From NCBI GenBank assembly GCA_964596065.1, contig CAZQSM010000005.1, positions 4,142 through 68,141 of the forward strand: a stretch of 64,000 nucleotides of DNA, written 5' to 3'. Of this stretch, positions 17,169 to 26,689 are shown piece by piece; within the stretch, counting starts at the first letter, position 1, and each line of letters starts with the position of its first letter. The position numbers and the translations under genes were made by a program. Below the pieces are notes generated by a model. The model saw only the letters and a list, made by a program, of their open reading frames with translations, made no database searches and had not been told where the DNA came from. The DNA is from SZUA-254 sp964596065 (GTDB lineage: Bacteria; Bacteroidota; Ignavibacteria; UBA10030; SZUA-254).

Positions 17169-20100
17169 TCAACGCATCAGGAGCATCTTCCGGACCGTCG
17201 AGACGGTCCGCGACGCCCCGTCCCCATCCTCGTCCCCCACGGTGCTCGCCGCCAGCCGGTAGAAATAGACCCCCGAACTGTACGACTCCGCGTTGAACAC
17301 CACCTCATGGTACCCGCCCTCCTGCAGCTCGCCGTCAACCATCCGTTCCATCTCCTGACCGAGCATGTTGTAGATCGTGATCGAGACGCGGCTGTCATCG
17401 GGGAGGTAGTACTCGAGCGTGGTGGCCGGGTTGAACGGGTTCGGGTAGTTCTGAGAAAGTTCGAACTCGTCGACCACGCCCGCCGCGATCGCCTCGAAGA
17501 CGGTCCCCGGCCTGGCCGCGCTCGAGGTATCGAACCGGAGGCACGACACCGAATCGATCGGCAGGACGCCGGTGAACATCAGGCCGCCGGCGAAGCTGAC
17601 CGTGTCCATCGGGCCCTGGAACGAGCGGTTGATCTTTCGGATCCGGTCGAAGAGGGTGTCGGCGTCGATCCCCGCGAACTCCGGGATCATGACGCACGAT
17701 GGATTGACGACGCCCTCGGGGAACGACGACATGTACTTGTCGAGATAGCCCGCGATTTCGCGCAACGACATGTTGTTCAGCGGCATCGCGGGGCCGGTCC
17801 CCTCGTCATAGACGAGGTCTCCGAACCCCGGAGGCATGTTGAAGTTGTCGCTGCCGCGAATGTTCACCTTGAGGGCGATCGCCTCCGGGAAGAGCATGTT
17901 GTTGTGCCGTTTCGGCTTGAGGTATTTCTGCTGCCGGGCGATGGGGCGCTGGATCGTCCCCGAGAACCGGTCGAGGCACCGCGGGACGCCGAGGTGCATC
18001 CGGTCGCCCCGCTCGATCAGCGAATTGAGCAATGCTTTGTAATTCGGGTGGACCACCGAATGGGCACCGCCCAGGCCTACCCGAAGTCCTCCCCCCACGG
18101 CCTCGAGCAGGTTGATCGAATTCGGCATCGGGAACCGCAGCACGTTCAGCGTGAACGTGGAGGTGAACTGGACCGGGGCGTTGGTGAGGTCGGACCGCCT
18201 CCACCACCACTTCCGGATGCTCTGCGGGACCGGCTTTCTCCCGAAGCCGGAGACCGTGAGGATCTCGCCCGGGGCGAGCGGTGAGGTCAGCGTGATCTCG
18301 GCAAGCTTGTTCTTGCCGCCGATGAGGAGGACGCCCGGCCTGTCGAAGGTCAGGGAATCGAGGATCGCGACGTTGAACCGTATGTTCAGGGAGCTGACCG
18401 CCACCGATTCCGCGTTCACGAACACCGCGGTGAATTCGACCTTGTCCGGGAGCGGCCGGATCGGCTTCGTCTTCCCCTTGTTGTCCTTTCCGAGCGCGAG
18501 GCTCTCCGGGGAAAACGTCCGGAAGCTCGTCGCGAACAGGCTGTCGACGGTGTTGCCGAAGTGGATGCCCGTGAGATCCTGTTCGGGGCCGAGGTATACC
18601 TCGTGGGCGCCGAAGTTCGGCGGCCACGTCTGGCGCCATCCCGGCCGCCACGACTCGCTCACGGTGTAGTCGCCGGGCCAGAGGCCGCTGAAGAAATAGT
18701 CCCCGTTCGCGTCGGTGTACGCCGTGGCGGTCGACTTGCCGCTGAGGTTGATCTTCCAGTTCGCCACACCCGGCTCGCCCGGGTCCCGGAGGCCGTCGTC
18801 GTCGAGGTCGTTCCATTTTGAGCCCGCGATCGATCCGGTGACGATCTGGTAATTACCGAAGTTGATCGTATCGACGTACGTCCCGCCCGCCAGGAAGAAG
18901 TCGTGCGCGGAATCAGGCGGGACGGGAAACGACCTCCACCAGCCATCCTGATTGAATTCCTCCACCTTGTAGGTGCCCGGTGGCAACCCCACGAACCTGT
19001 AGTATCCGCTGTCGTCGGTCACACGAAGCCGGCTCCTTGTCCCGCTCATCTTCACGAAAAAGCCGGGGACCCCCGGTTCGTGCAGGTCATAGGCGCCGTT
19101 CCTGTTGATGTCGTTGAATTTCCTCCCGAAGATCGAATTCACCGAATCGGAAAAAAAATTGCCGAAGTCCCTGTCCGCGAGGGTCGTGGCGACGTCGGGG
19201 ATGGTCACGGCGTAGGTTTCCGTGGGGGGGAACGTCTGGACCCAGAACGGCTGGTCATGCTCGTGCAGCACGTAGCTTCCCGGCTCGTAGACCGGGATCG
19301 AGTAAACGCCGAGCGAGTCGGTACGGTCGAACCGGATCCGGACGCCGTTGGTGTCGGTAAGGGTGATCTTCCACTCGCCGAGGAGCGTGTCGCCGCCGTC
19401 CCTGAAGCCGTTCCGATTGAGGTCGTGGAACTTCACGCCGGTGATGAAACTCGCCTGCCGCCAGTTGCCGAAGTGGATGCTGTCGACGAGGGTGTCGGGC
19501 GTCGAGAGGGTGACCGGCCACGTTTCGCCGATCGGGTAGGTCTGTGCCCAGCCGGCCTGCGGCACCTCCGACACGGTGTAGCTCCCGAGCGGGAGGGGGA
19601 GCGAGTATCGTCCGCGGTAGTTGGTCCGCGTCGTGATGGTCACAGGCCCCGTCGCCGTGATGAGCCAATCTTCGAGGCCCCGTTCGTGGGGCTCCTTCAC
19701 GCCGTTGTTGTTCACGTCGAAGAATTTCTTCCCGGTGATCTGGCCCCTCTGGTCGAAAACCATCACATCGTCCACGAACCAGCCGGGGAACATATTGAAC
19801 AGTGAATCTCCCGTGTCGAAGTAGAACCGGATGTTGATCGTGGAGCCTGCGTAGGGCGAGAGGTCGAGGGTGGTGATCTTCCATCCCTCCGTGGAGCCGC
19901 TCGGGGCGGTCCCGAACTGTCCGCGGAGCGGGATCCAGCTGGTACCGCCGTCGGTGGAGGCGTCGACCATGCAATAGTCCCATCCCCGCTCGGTGTAGAA
20001 ATTTTCCGTGAACAGGAGGGTGAGGGGCCCGACTGCGGCGCCGAGGTTGATGTCCGGGGTGATGGCGGCGCCGTTGATCCGCGCGCCGGTGGCGTAGTTC

Positions 20101-20537
20101 TCGGCGGGGTCGACCCCGGGCCACCAGCTATGCGTTGCCGAGCTGGCGTCCACGGTCGTCCGGTGCCAGGCGTCGCTTCCGGTGTACGCGGCGGTGGTCC
20201 ATCCGTTGACGCCGCTTTCCATGTTGTCGTAGAAGAAAATCGTGGAGGCTGTCGGGGTGGAGGCATTCAGCCCCACCCGGACCCGATGCCGGAGGGATGA
20301 AAGTTCCGTACCGTTCGCCTTTTCCCGGCGCAGCCGGTCCTTCAACTCGGCCATCTGGGCGTTGGCTTCCATCGCCCGCTGGACATGGGAGATCTGCGGC
20401 CGTCGACCCTGGTCGGATTTTCCCTCAACCGCGTGGAGGGTCGGTGAAGCCCACGGCGTCGTCGCCAGCGCGGCGAGCGTCGCGATACGGAAGAATCGGG
20501 ATCGATAACAGGTCGGGAAAGTCTTTTCAAGGGCCAT
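17169..20537 (-). CDS. Large T9SS-sorted surface protein with MAM-like domain and four SdrD-like repeats
   Basis: 1122 residues. A signal region lies within residues 1-36. Residues 100-265 resemble a MAM/immune-inhibitor-A-type jelly roll (DNMESGVNGW ... GWFVDDVMVF). Four SdrD B-like repeats follow at about 270-660, each opening with an acidic Asn/Asp motif (FFDVNNNG, FHDLNRNG, FNDINRNG, WNDLDDDG). A further region without an assigned domain follows, then a C-terminal type A sorting domain of the type IX secretion system beginning FELSQNYPNPFNPATT and ending in SSGVYFYRLAA. This places it on the outer surface or in the medium. No catalytic site was recognised; an adhesin or structural role is inferred. 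Confidence 0.92.
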   Translation of the reverse strand: MALEKTFPTCYRSRFFRIATLAALATTPWASPTLHAVEGKSDQGRRPQISHVQRAMEANAQMAELKDRLRREKANGTELSSLRHRVRVGLNASTPTASTIFFYDNMESGVNGWTTAAYTGSDAWHRTTVDASSATHSWWPGVDPAENYATGARINGAAITPDINLGAAVGPLTLLFTENFYTERGWDYCMVDASTDGGTSWIPLRGQFGTAPSGSTEGWKITTLDLSPYAGSTINIRFYFDTGDSLFNMFPGWFVDDVMVFDQRGQITGKKFFDVNNNGVKEPHERGLEDWLITATGPVTITTRTNYRGRYSLPLPLGSYTVSEVPQAGWAQTYPIGETWPVTLSTPDTLVDSIHFGNWRQASFITGVKFHDLNRNGFRDGGDTLLGEWKITLTDTNGVRIRFDRTDSLGVYSIPVYEPGSYVLHEHDQPFWVQTFPPTETYAVTIPDVATTLADRDFGNFFSDSVNSIFGRKFNDINRNGAYDLHEPGVPGFFVKMSGTRSRLRVTDDSGYYRFVGLPPGTYKVEEFNQDGWWRSFPVPPDSAHDFFLAGGTYVDTINFGNYQIVTGSIAGSKWNDLDDDGLRDPGEPGVANWKINLSGKSTATAYTDANGDYFFSGLWPGDYTVSESWRPGWRQTWPPNFGAHEVYLGPEQDLTGIHFGNTVDSLFATSFRTFSPESLALGKDNKGKTKPIRPLPDKVEFTAVFVNAESVAVSSLNIRFNVAILDSLTFDRPGVLLIGGKNKLAEITLTSPLAPGEILTVSGFGRKPVPQSIRKWWWRRSDLTNAPVQFTSTFTLNVLRFPMPNSINLLEAVGGGLRVGLGGAHSVVHPNYKALLNSLIERGDRMHLGVPRCLDRFSGTIQRPIARQQKYLKPKRHNNMLFPEAIALKVNIRGSDNFNMPPGFGDLVYDEGTGPAMPLNNMSLREIAGYLDKYMSSFPEGVVNPSCVMIPEFAGIDADTLFDRIRKINRSFQGPMDTVSFAGGLMFTGVLPIDSVSCLRFDTSSAARPGTVFEAIAAGVVDEFELSQNYPNPFNPATTLEYYLPDDSRVSITIYNMLGQEMERMVDGELQEGGYHEVVFNAESYSSGVYFYRLAASTVGDEDGDGASRTVSTVRKMLLMR

Positions 20538-20609
20538 GGTCGTACTCCTTCTGGGGTGGGATACCGTGAGCGCGGTCGGGCGAAGTCCGCTCAGCCGGTG
20601 GAACGATGA

Positions 20610-20638
20610 AAGATAGCTGAAATCGAAGGAATTGTCAA
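20610..20638 (-). promoter_or_regulatory. Promoter for the T9SS surface-protein gene
   Basis: TTGACA-N17-TATCTT on the minus strand, one of the closest matches to consensus in the window, with a leader of about 65 nt to ATG 20537. Confidence 0.65.
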
Positions 20639-20654
20639 GTATTTCCCACCCAAT

Positions 20655-20675
20655 CCACCCGCCGTGAGCGGGTGG
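20655..20675 (-). terminator. Hairpin directly after the TPR membrane protein stop
   Basis: An 8-bp stem (20655-20662 with 20668-20675) and a 5-nt loop start 1 nt past the stop at 20677. There is no T tract, so it may be an mRNA-stabilising or weak terminator hairpin rather than a classical intrinsic terminator. Confidence 0.4.
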
Positions 20676-20676
20676 C

Positions 20677-22539
20677 CTATCTGGGGCAGATCCTTACGAG
20701 GGCGCTGTCGGCCCTGGCGGCGCCCAGGGACGAGGCGCGCCGGAGGTCCGCGCAGGCCGCATCGTCATCGCCCTTCAGGTGGCTGGCGATTCCCCTGGCG
20801 TAGAGGGTCTCCCGGTCGTCGGCGGAGAGCTGCAGGACGGTCGAATAATCGGTGATCGCGTCGTCCCATCGCTTCATCGCGGCGCGGACATTCGCCCGGT
20901 TGAAATAGGTGTCGGCCGCCGACGGCCTGAGGGCGATCGCCGCGCTGAAATCCGCTTCGGCCCCCGGAAAATCGCCCGACGAGGTCCGGACCAGGCCGCG
21001 CCTCACCCTGGCCTCGAAGTCGGAGGGGTTCCTGTCGATCACGATGGAAAAATCGGTTTCCGCTTCGGCGTGGCGGCCGAGCGAAGCGAGGACGTTCCCG
21101 CGCCAGTAGCGGGCGTCGCTGTCGTCGGGCCTCGAGCGCAGTTCCCGCGAAAAATCATCGAGCGCCCCGGCGCGGTCCCCCATGGCAAACCTGGTGAAAC
21201 CCCGGTTCGACCAGAGCTTCGGGTAGTCGGGATTGAGCGCGATCGCCCGGTCGTAGTCGGCGACCGCGGCCCGGTAGTGACCGAGCGTGTGGCGGGCATA
21301 CCCGCGGTTGAACCAACCTTTCGGAGAGTCCGGATATTGTTCCACGACCCTCGACCAGAGCGTCGCCCCGTCGCGCCAGACGGCGCTTGCGGTCGCGCTC
21401 AGCCCGGCGAGCGCGAGGACATAGACGGCGCCGGTCGCCACGAGGAACCTCCGGCGCGAGGCCGACGCGCCGGGCCGGCCGACGGCCGCGGCGAACGCCG
21501 ACGCCGCGATCAGGAGGATGCCGACGGAGGGGAGGTACGCGTACCGGTCGGCCATCGACGCGTTGCCGACCTGCAGGAGCTGGAGCACGGGCGCCACCGT
21601 CACGGTGTACCACGCCACGCCGGTGAACACCAGCGGGTAACGCTTTCGCGCCCCGAACGCCGCGCCGAGGATCCCGGTCGCGATGAGCGGAAAGGCCCAG
21701 TAGTGCGCCGGAATCTCGCGCGGATAAGGGTAGAAGGGCGAGAGGCCGAAGGGGACGAAGAGTTTGGCGATGTAGAGGACGTAACCCCGCGAGGCGATGA
21801 GCAGCCGCCCCACCGGCCCGTCGATGTCGTTCGGCGAGATGGCCCCGGCGGAACTCTGGGCGGCGAGCGCCGCGATGCCGAACAGGAGCGACAACGCGAA
21901 GAACGGGAGCTTCTCCTTCACGGCCCCGGGGCGCAGGCGGCCGTCGCGGTACCAGTCGATGCAGAGCAATGCCGCGGGGAGCGTGACCGCCACCCCCTTC
22001 GAGAGGAGCGAGAGGAGGAAGAGCGGGAGCGCCGTCCGGTAGAGCGTGCGCGCGTCGCCGGATTCCCGGTAGCGGAGGTACGCGAGGGCCGCACCGAGGA
22101 AAAACCCGGTATAGAGCAGGTCCTTCTGGTCGGCGATCCACGCCACCGGTTCGACGTGGAGCGGGTGGAGCCCGAAGAGGAGGGCCGCGCCCGCGGCGAC
22201 CAGCTCGTTCCCCGTGAGCGCGAACGAGAGGCGAAACACCAGGAACGTCACGCCGAGGTGGAGGAGGAGGCTCACCAGGTGGTAACCGAAGGGCGAGGCG
22301 CCGAAGACGGCGTATTGCGCGGCCACCGCCAGGAGGGTCACCGGGTGGTAGTTGCCCGCGTACTGCGGGGTCGTGAATATCGTGAAGACGCTCCCGGGAG
22401 AAACGCTCCTGACGAGCGGGTTCTCCAGGATGTAGAGGGGATCGTCCCAGGTGGTGAAACCGTTCTGGAGCGTCGGAAACAGGGCGGCGGCGGTCAGCGC
22501 GAGGCAGACCGCCGCCGCGGTTCGGGTGTTCAGGGTCAA
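20677..22539 (-). CDS. Multi-pass membrane protein with C-terminal TPRs (GT-C/TMTC-like)
   Basis: 620 residues from a TTG start that overlaps the S9 peptidase stop (TTGA). The upstream open frame is a shadow of the S9 gene. The first 400 residues contain about ten membrane segments; an early luminal-type loop carries FTTWDDPLYILENPLV, the acidic pair typical of GT-C-fold O-glycosyltransferases related to TMTC. Residues 410-615 are five to six tetratricopeptide repeats (GWFNRGYARHTLGHYRAAVADYDRAIALNP). Inferred role: lipid-linked sugar transfer to exported proteins, or a scaffold. Enzyme activity is not established for such bacterial proteins. Confidence 0.82.
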   Translation of the reverse strand: MTLNTRTAAAVCLALTAAALFPTLQNGFTTWDDPLYILENPLVRSVSPGSVFTIFTTPQYAGNYHPVTLLAVAAQYAVFGASPFGYHLVSLLLHLGVTFLVFRLSFALTGNELVAAGAALLFGLHPLHVEPVAWIADQKDLLYTGFFLGAALAYLRYRESGDARTLYRTALPLFLLSLLSKGVAVTLPAALLCIDWYRDGRLRPGAVKEKLPFFALSLLFGIAALAAQSSAGAISPNDIDGPVGRLLIASRGYVLYIAKLFVPFGLSPFYPYPREIPAHYWAFPLIATGILGAAFGARKRYPLVFTGVAWYTVTVAPVLQLLQVGNASMADRYAYLPSVGILLIAASAFAAAVGRPGASASRRRFLVATGAVYVLALAGLSATASAVWRDGATLWSRVVEQYPDSPKGWFNRGYARHTLGHYRAAVADYDRAIALNPDYPKLWSNRGFTRFAMGDRAGALDDFSRELRSRPDDSDARYWRGNVLASLGRHAEAETDFSIVIDRNPSDFEARVRRGLVRTSSGDFPGAEADFSAAIALRPSAADTYFNRANVRAAMKRWDDAITDYSTVLQLSADDRETLYARGIASHLKGDDDAACADLRRASSLGAARADSALVRICPR

Positions 22540-24500
22540 GGCGCCGGTTCCCGGAGGAGGAACTGCTTCATGAACATCACGGTCGAGTAAAACTGGTAGT
22601 CCTGGTTCTTCTTCTTCGCGAACCCGTGCCCTTCGTCGTTGGCCAGGATGTACCAGACGGGGATGTTGTTCTGTTTGACGGTGGAGATCATCTGCTGCGA
22701 TTCGCTCCAGGGGACCCTGGGGTCGTTCTTCCCCTGCACGACGAAGATCGGCTTGGTGATGTTCTTCGCGTGGTTGAGCGGGGCGATCGATTCGAGGTAG
22801 GTCCGCATCTTCGGGTCGCGCTCGTCGCCGTATTCGACGCGGCGGAGGTCGCGCCGGTAGCTCTCGGTGTTCTCGAGGAACGTCACCAGGTTCGACATCC
22901 CCACCACCGGGAGGGCGCACGCGATCTTGTCGGCGTACCGTGTGGCGACGGCGAAGGTGGAATGCCCGCCGTAGCTCCCGCCGGTGACCAGGATCCGGTC
23001 GCCGTCGAGCGCCGGGTGGAGTTTGATCCAGTCGAGGAGCGTCTCCAGGTCGCGGTACGCGTCCTCGCGCAGGAACCCGTTGTCCATCTTCAGGAACGTC
23101 TTACCGAACCCGGACGATCCGCGGGTGTTGGGCGAGACGATCGCGATCCCGAGCTCGTTGAGGTAATAATTGTTCCTCCCCTGGAACCCCGGGCGCGACT
23201 GGCCCTCCGGGCCGCCGTGGATGCTGACCATCACCGGGCGCTTCCCGGTGAACTTCGCAGGGGGCCGGTAGAGGAAGCCGGTGATCTCCCTGCCGTCGAA
23301 CGATTTCCAGGTGATCAGCTCCGGCTCGGAGAAATTCTGCGTGTTCAGGCCGCCCGTCTCGCTCGCGGTCCAGCGGTCGACCATGCCGCTCCCGACGTCG
23401 AGCGAGAAGACGTCCGTCGCCGATTTCGCGCTGCTCATGTTGAAGGCGAGGTCGGTGCCGTTCTCGTGCCAGGAGAGGCCCGAGACGATCCCCTTCGGGA
23501 GGGCGGGCACCGGCAATTCCTTCCTCGTCTTCAGGTCCATCAGGCGGAGCACGCCGACCCCGTTCTCGTTCGTCGTGAAGGCCATCGTGGCGCCGTCGGG
23601 GGAGAGGTCGAAATCCTCGACGTCCCAGTCGATCCCGCCGGTGAGTATCGTGTGTTCCTTCGTCGCGAGGTCGACGTACGCGAGGCGCTGGAATTCCGAC
23701 CCGCGGTCGCTCGTGATGTAGATCCCCTTCCCGTCCCTGCTGAAGACGGCGCCGCCCCTGTTCACCTGTTCTCCCTCCACCCGCGGGGTGAGGATCGTCT
23801 TCGTCCCGGCGGCGACGTCGATGGTCCAGATGTACGATTCGTTCGCCGAGATGTATTCCATCAGGAGGATGGTCCTGTCATCCGGGGACCAGTCGGACGG
23901 AGACCATCCGCCCCCCTCGTTCCGTACAAGCAGCCTGTCGGTCGCGGGGTCGAGGGGGCTCACGATGTAGATGTCGGCGTCCTTGCCCGTCCGCCTCGTC
24001 GACGTATACGCCATCCGGTCGCCGGCGGTGGACCAGGTGCCGAGCGAATTGCGGGACTTGCCGTCGGTCAGGAGCGTGACCTCCCCGGTGGCGAGGTCGT
24101 ACCGGTAATTCTGGTACCATTCCCCGCCCCCGACGTCCTTGCTCATCACGAAATAGGAATCGTTCCGGGGGCCGAACCTCGCCCCGCCGACGCGGTCGGT
24201 GAAGAATGTCAGCTGGGTTCTCGCCCCTCCCGGGAAGGCGACGCGGTGGATCTGGTTCGTCTCGCCGAACCGGGTCGACACGAGCATCTCCCGCTTCGTC
24301 GGGTGCCAGCTGTTGAAGCCCGCCGCGCGGAATTCGGTGTACCGCCCGACCCCGCTGATGATCCCGGGGGGGATCGGTGGGATCCCTTCGACGACGAGGT
24401 TGTCGGAGGGGCGGAGGCTGTCGCTTTGGGCGACGGCTCTTCCGGGGAGGGCGGCGATGACCGTCCAGAGGAGGATCGCGGCGATGAGCGGTTTCAGCAT
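22536..24500 (-). CDS. Exported S9 family peptidase (prolyl oligopeptidase/dipeptidyl aminopeptidase type)
   Basis: 654 residues from ATG 24500, starting with a clear signal peptide (1-25, ending AVAQ). Residues 50-385 form the beta-propeller, with WSPDD and SPDG TolB-like repeats. The alpha/beta-hydrolase domain carries the triad Ser509 (GGSYGGHS), Asp593 (KNDPRVP) and His625 (EGHGF). It should be a periplasmic or surface serine peptidase. The open frame extends upstream into the DUF3267 gene, but the signal peptide fixes the start. It is 29 nt from the preceding gene and coupled to the next. Confidence 0.94.
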   Translation of the reverse strand: MLKPLIAAILLWTVIAALPGRAVAQSDSLRPSDNLVVEGIPPIPPGIISGVGRYTEFRAAGFNSWHPTKREMLVSTRFGETNQIHRVAFPGGARTQLTFFTDRVGGARFGPRNDSYFVMSKDVGGGEWYQNYRYDLATGEVTLLTDGKSRNSLGTWSTAGDRMAYTSTRRTGKDADIYIVSPLDPATDRLLVRNEGGGWSPSDWSPDDRTILLMEYISANESYIWTIDVAAGTKTILTPRVEGEQVNRGGAVFSRDGKGIYITSDRGSEFQRLAYVDLATKEHTILTGGIDWDVEDFDLSPDGATMAFTTNENGVGVLRLMDLKTRKELPVPALPKGIVSGLSWHENGTDLAFNMSSAKSATDVFSLDVGSGMVDRWTASETGGLNTQNFSEPELITWKSFDGREITGFLYRPPAKFTGKRPVMVSIHGGPEGQSRPGFQGRNNYYLNELGIAIVSPNTRGSSGFGKTFLKMDNGFLREDAYRDLETLLDWIKLHPALDGDRILVTGGSYGGHSTFAVATRYADKIACALPVVGMSNLVTFLENTESYRRDLRRVEYGDERDPKMRTYLESIAPLNHAKNITKPIFVVQGKNDPRVPWSESQQMISTVKQNNIPVWYILANDEGHGFAKKKNQDYQFYSTVMFMKQFLLREPAP

Positions 24501-24529
24501 GGCATGACCCTTTGTCTGTTGATGGATGA

Positions 24530-25108
24530 TTATTGCCGTACTTCGTGAGACGATACGATCCTGCATCCCACACGGGTCGGATGGTCCAGCACGAGCGTCC
24601 CGGCCGGGATGTCGCGGACGGCCCAGAGGCCGAGGGCGTCGCCGGCGGCCGCCCCGAAGAAGATGCCGCCGAAGAGGAGCGCGGCCGGATCGTCCAGGAG
24701 GTACCCCGCGATCGCCGGTCCCAGCCCGACGACGAGCCCCGGCAGCACGATGCCGATCCGGTACGCAGCCGCGCTGATCGGTTCGGTGAAATGCGCGTAG
24801 GGCGTGAGGGTCTTCCAGTGGACCCCGAATCGCATGGAGCGGAACGACCTCCCGGCCGCGACCGCCCACCCGACCCCGTGGAGCGCCTCGTGGGCCGCGG
24901 TCCCGGCCGCCATCCAGAGCAGGAAGGTCCCGAGGTCAAGGGACCTGTTGACGCCCAGGATGAACGCGGGGATGCCGACCAACAGCAGGTACGGAGCGAC
25001 GAGCGTCCCCATCATGAGCAAAAAAAGCGGCAACCCGAGCAGGTTCGCCCGGAGCATCGAGATGCTGAAATCGGCCGGGGCCCCGCCGGGTTCCGCGGGA
25101 CCGCTCAC
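24530..25108 (-). CDS. DUF3267 putative membrane zinc metalloprotease
   Basis: 192 residues from a GTG that overlaps the OmpA-like gene's stop (GTGA). Four or five hydrophobic segments are present. An HExxH motif (His73-Glu-Ala-Leu-His77) sits at a membrane segment, as in the DUF3267/M50-like family of intramembrane metalloproteases. The downstream stretch GIVLPGLVVGLGPAIAGYL supplies the second conserved membrane helix. Its substrate is unknown; the position between OmpA-like and S9 peptidase genes suggests an envelope role. Confidence 0.82.
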   Translation of the reverse strand: MSGPAEPGGAPADFSISMLRANLLGLPLFLLMMGTLVAPYLLLVGIPAFILGVNRSLDLGTFLLWMAAGTAAHEALHGVGWAVAAGRSFRSMRFGVHWKTLTPYAHFTEPISAAAYRIGIVLPGLVVGLGPAIAGYLLDDPAALLFGGIFFGAAAGDALGLWAVRDIPAGTLVLDHPTRVGCRIVSSHEVRQ

Positions 25109-26589
25109 CAGATCGGCGTGATGACGACGTCGATCCTTCGGTTCTTCGCCCGTCCCTCCGGGGTTTCGTTGTTCGCCAGCGGCCTGCTCTCGCCGTAGCC
25201 CTGCGAGTGCACCGGCACCTCGACACCCATGTTCGCCATCAGGTACTCGGCCACGGCGAGGGAGCGGCTCTCCGACAGCTTCTGGTTGACGTCGTCGGAG
25301 CCGGCGGCGTCGGTGTGCCCCTCGATGGTGACGTCGGCCTTCGGGAACTTCTTGATCGCGGTCTGGACCTTGGTCAGGAGGTTGTAATACTGCGGTTCGA
25401 TGGTGTTCCGCCCGACGGGGAAGCTGAGCCCGTAGAGGCGGACGACGATCTTGCTCCCCTCGCGGAAGACGCTTCCCTCCTCGGTGGTGAACATCCCCTC
25501 CACTTCGCGGACGATCGCCTCCTGCGTGCGGTGCGTCGTGAGCCGCTGCTGCAGCTCCTTCTCGGTGTCGGTGAGCGAGCCGACGCGCTTCTCCATCGAG
25601 CCGATCTGCTGGCGGAGGTTCTCCAGCTCCACTTCCTTGTCGTGGATGCTCGCGGCCGCCGCCGCGAGCGCCGCGGTGTTCTTCTCGATCCTCGCGTCGC
25701 GTTCCCTGACCGCCTCGATCGCCTCGGCCGCGGGCGTTTCGTATCCGGCGTCGAACCTGGCCTTGAGGCCGAGGGCGACGGAGACGCGCTGGAACTGTTC
25801 CTCCATTGCCAGGAGCGAGGGTTCGAAGTGCTTCTCGTCGGCCTGCATCTTCACGATGGCGTCGTGGAGGGCGATCGCGTGCGCCGCCTCGTACTTCGCC
25901 TCCTGGGCGAGATCGCGCGCCTCGTCGGTGTCGTAGCGGTTCTGCTTCAGGAGCGCCTCCGCCTGGGCGGCGAGCTGCCGCGCCCTTGCCAGCGTCTTCG
26001 GGGCGGTGTCGTCGACGTTCTTCTTCGTCGCGCTCGCGATCAGGATCCTCGCGGGGGAGAGGTAATTTGATTCGATCGCCTCGAGCTCGGCGGTGCGGTA
26101 GAGCTCCGTCGCCTCGGCGCCATATCTGTTCCCGGATCCGACGTCGCCGTCCTCCAGTTCGGAGGCCGCCCGGTTGAACCGCTCCTCGGCCTTCTTCCAG
26201 AGCTCGGGCTGGTGGGTGGGGGCCCCCGCGCTCAGCGCGTCGGTGCGCGCCGCCAGGCCGCCGCTGAACGCCACGGCGCCGAGCTTCGCCACGTCGAGCG
26301 CCTTGGCGAAGTACGCCGACGCGTTCCGGAGCTTCTCCGTCATCCGCTCGAGCTGCCCGCCCTTCTTGAAATCCTCCGAGGCGTCGTTGTAGTAGCCCAT
26401 CGCCCGCCTGAAGCTGGCCGGCGAGAGCAGGTCGGCCTGTTGCTCCTTCACGCGGGCGAGCAGGGAGTCGGCGCCGCCGAAGAGCTGGGACCGGAGGTGC
26501 TCCTGGGAAAACGCGGGCGGCGCAGCGGGCGGGACCGCGAGGAGGATGAGGAGGATGGGAAGGAGGAGGCTCTGGATCGGTCTGGGCAT
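25105..26589 (-). CDS. OmpA-family peptidoglycan-binding envelope protein
   Basis: 494 residues from ATG 26589. A signal peptide (1-28, ending AFSQ) is followed by a helical, TPR-like and coiled-coil region (about 30-365) rich in Ala, Glu and Lys, then an OmpA C-terminal domain (about 385-490) with the peptidoglycan-binding motif IEGHTDAAGSDDVNQKLSESR and the ending RRIDVVI. It probably anchors the outer membrane or a periplasmic complex to the cell wall. It is the first gene of a four-gene operon. Confidence 0.93.
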   Translation of the reverse strand: MPRPIQSLLLPILLILLAVPPAAPPAFSQEHLRSQLFGGADSLLARVKEQQADLLSPASFRRAMGYYNDASEDFKKGGQLERMTEKLRNASAYFAKALDVAKLGAVAFSGGLAARTDALSAGAPTHQPELWKKAEERFNRAASELEDGDVGSGNRYGAEATELYRTAELEAIESNYLSPARILIASATKKNVDDTAPKTLARARQLAAQAEALLKQNRYDTDEARDLAQEAKYEAAHAIALHDAIVKMQADEKHFEPSLLAMEEQFQRVSVALGLKARFDAGYETPAAEAIEAVRERDARIEKNTAALAAAAASIHDKEVELENLRQQIGSMEKRVGSLTDTEKELQQRLTTHRTQEAIVREVEGMFTTEEGSVFREGSKIVVRLYGLSFPVGRNTIEPQYYNLLTKVQTAIKKFPKADVTIEGHTDAAGSDDVNQKLSESRSLAVAEYLMANMGVEVPVHSQGYGESRPLANNETPEGRAKNRRIDVVITPIW

Positions 26590-26655
26590 ACGATCTCCGG
26601 TTGTTGTCCTGGGGTCCCCGGGCGGGATGCGCGCGGGGGATCGGTTCACGGCGTA

Positions 26656-26684
26656 AAAATACGCATTGGGGCCGGGAGACGCAA
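26656..26684 (-). promoter_or_regulatory. Promoter for the OmpA-DUF3267-S9-TPR operon
   Basis: TTGCGT-N17-TATTTT on the minus strand, located in the 100-nt gap after the DUF2130 stop, about 67 nt upstream of ATG 26589. Confidence 0.5.
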
Positions 26685-26689
26685 ATTGG

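Noticed and set aside
17307..18284. Frames within the T9SS protein gene
   Set aside because: They oppose the gene with the sorting domain and four repeats; no support.
20779..22590. 603-codon + strand open frame opposite the TPR membrane protein
   Set aside because: Low-complexity, Arg/Glu-rich and without motifs; a shadow.
22626..24548. 640-codon + strand open frame opposite the S9 peptidase
   Set aside because: Shadow; the minus strand has the Ser-Asp-His triad and signal peptide.
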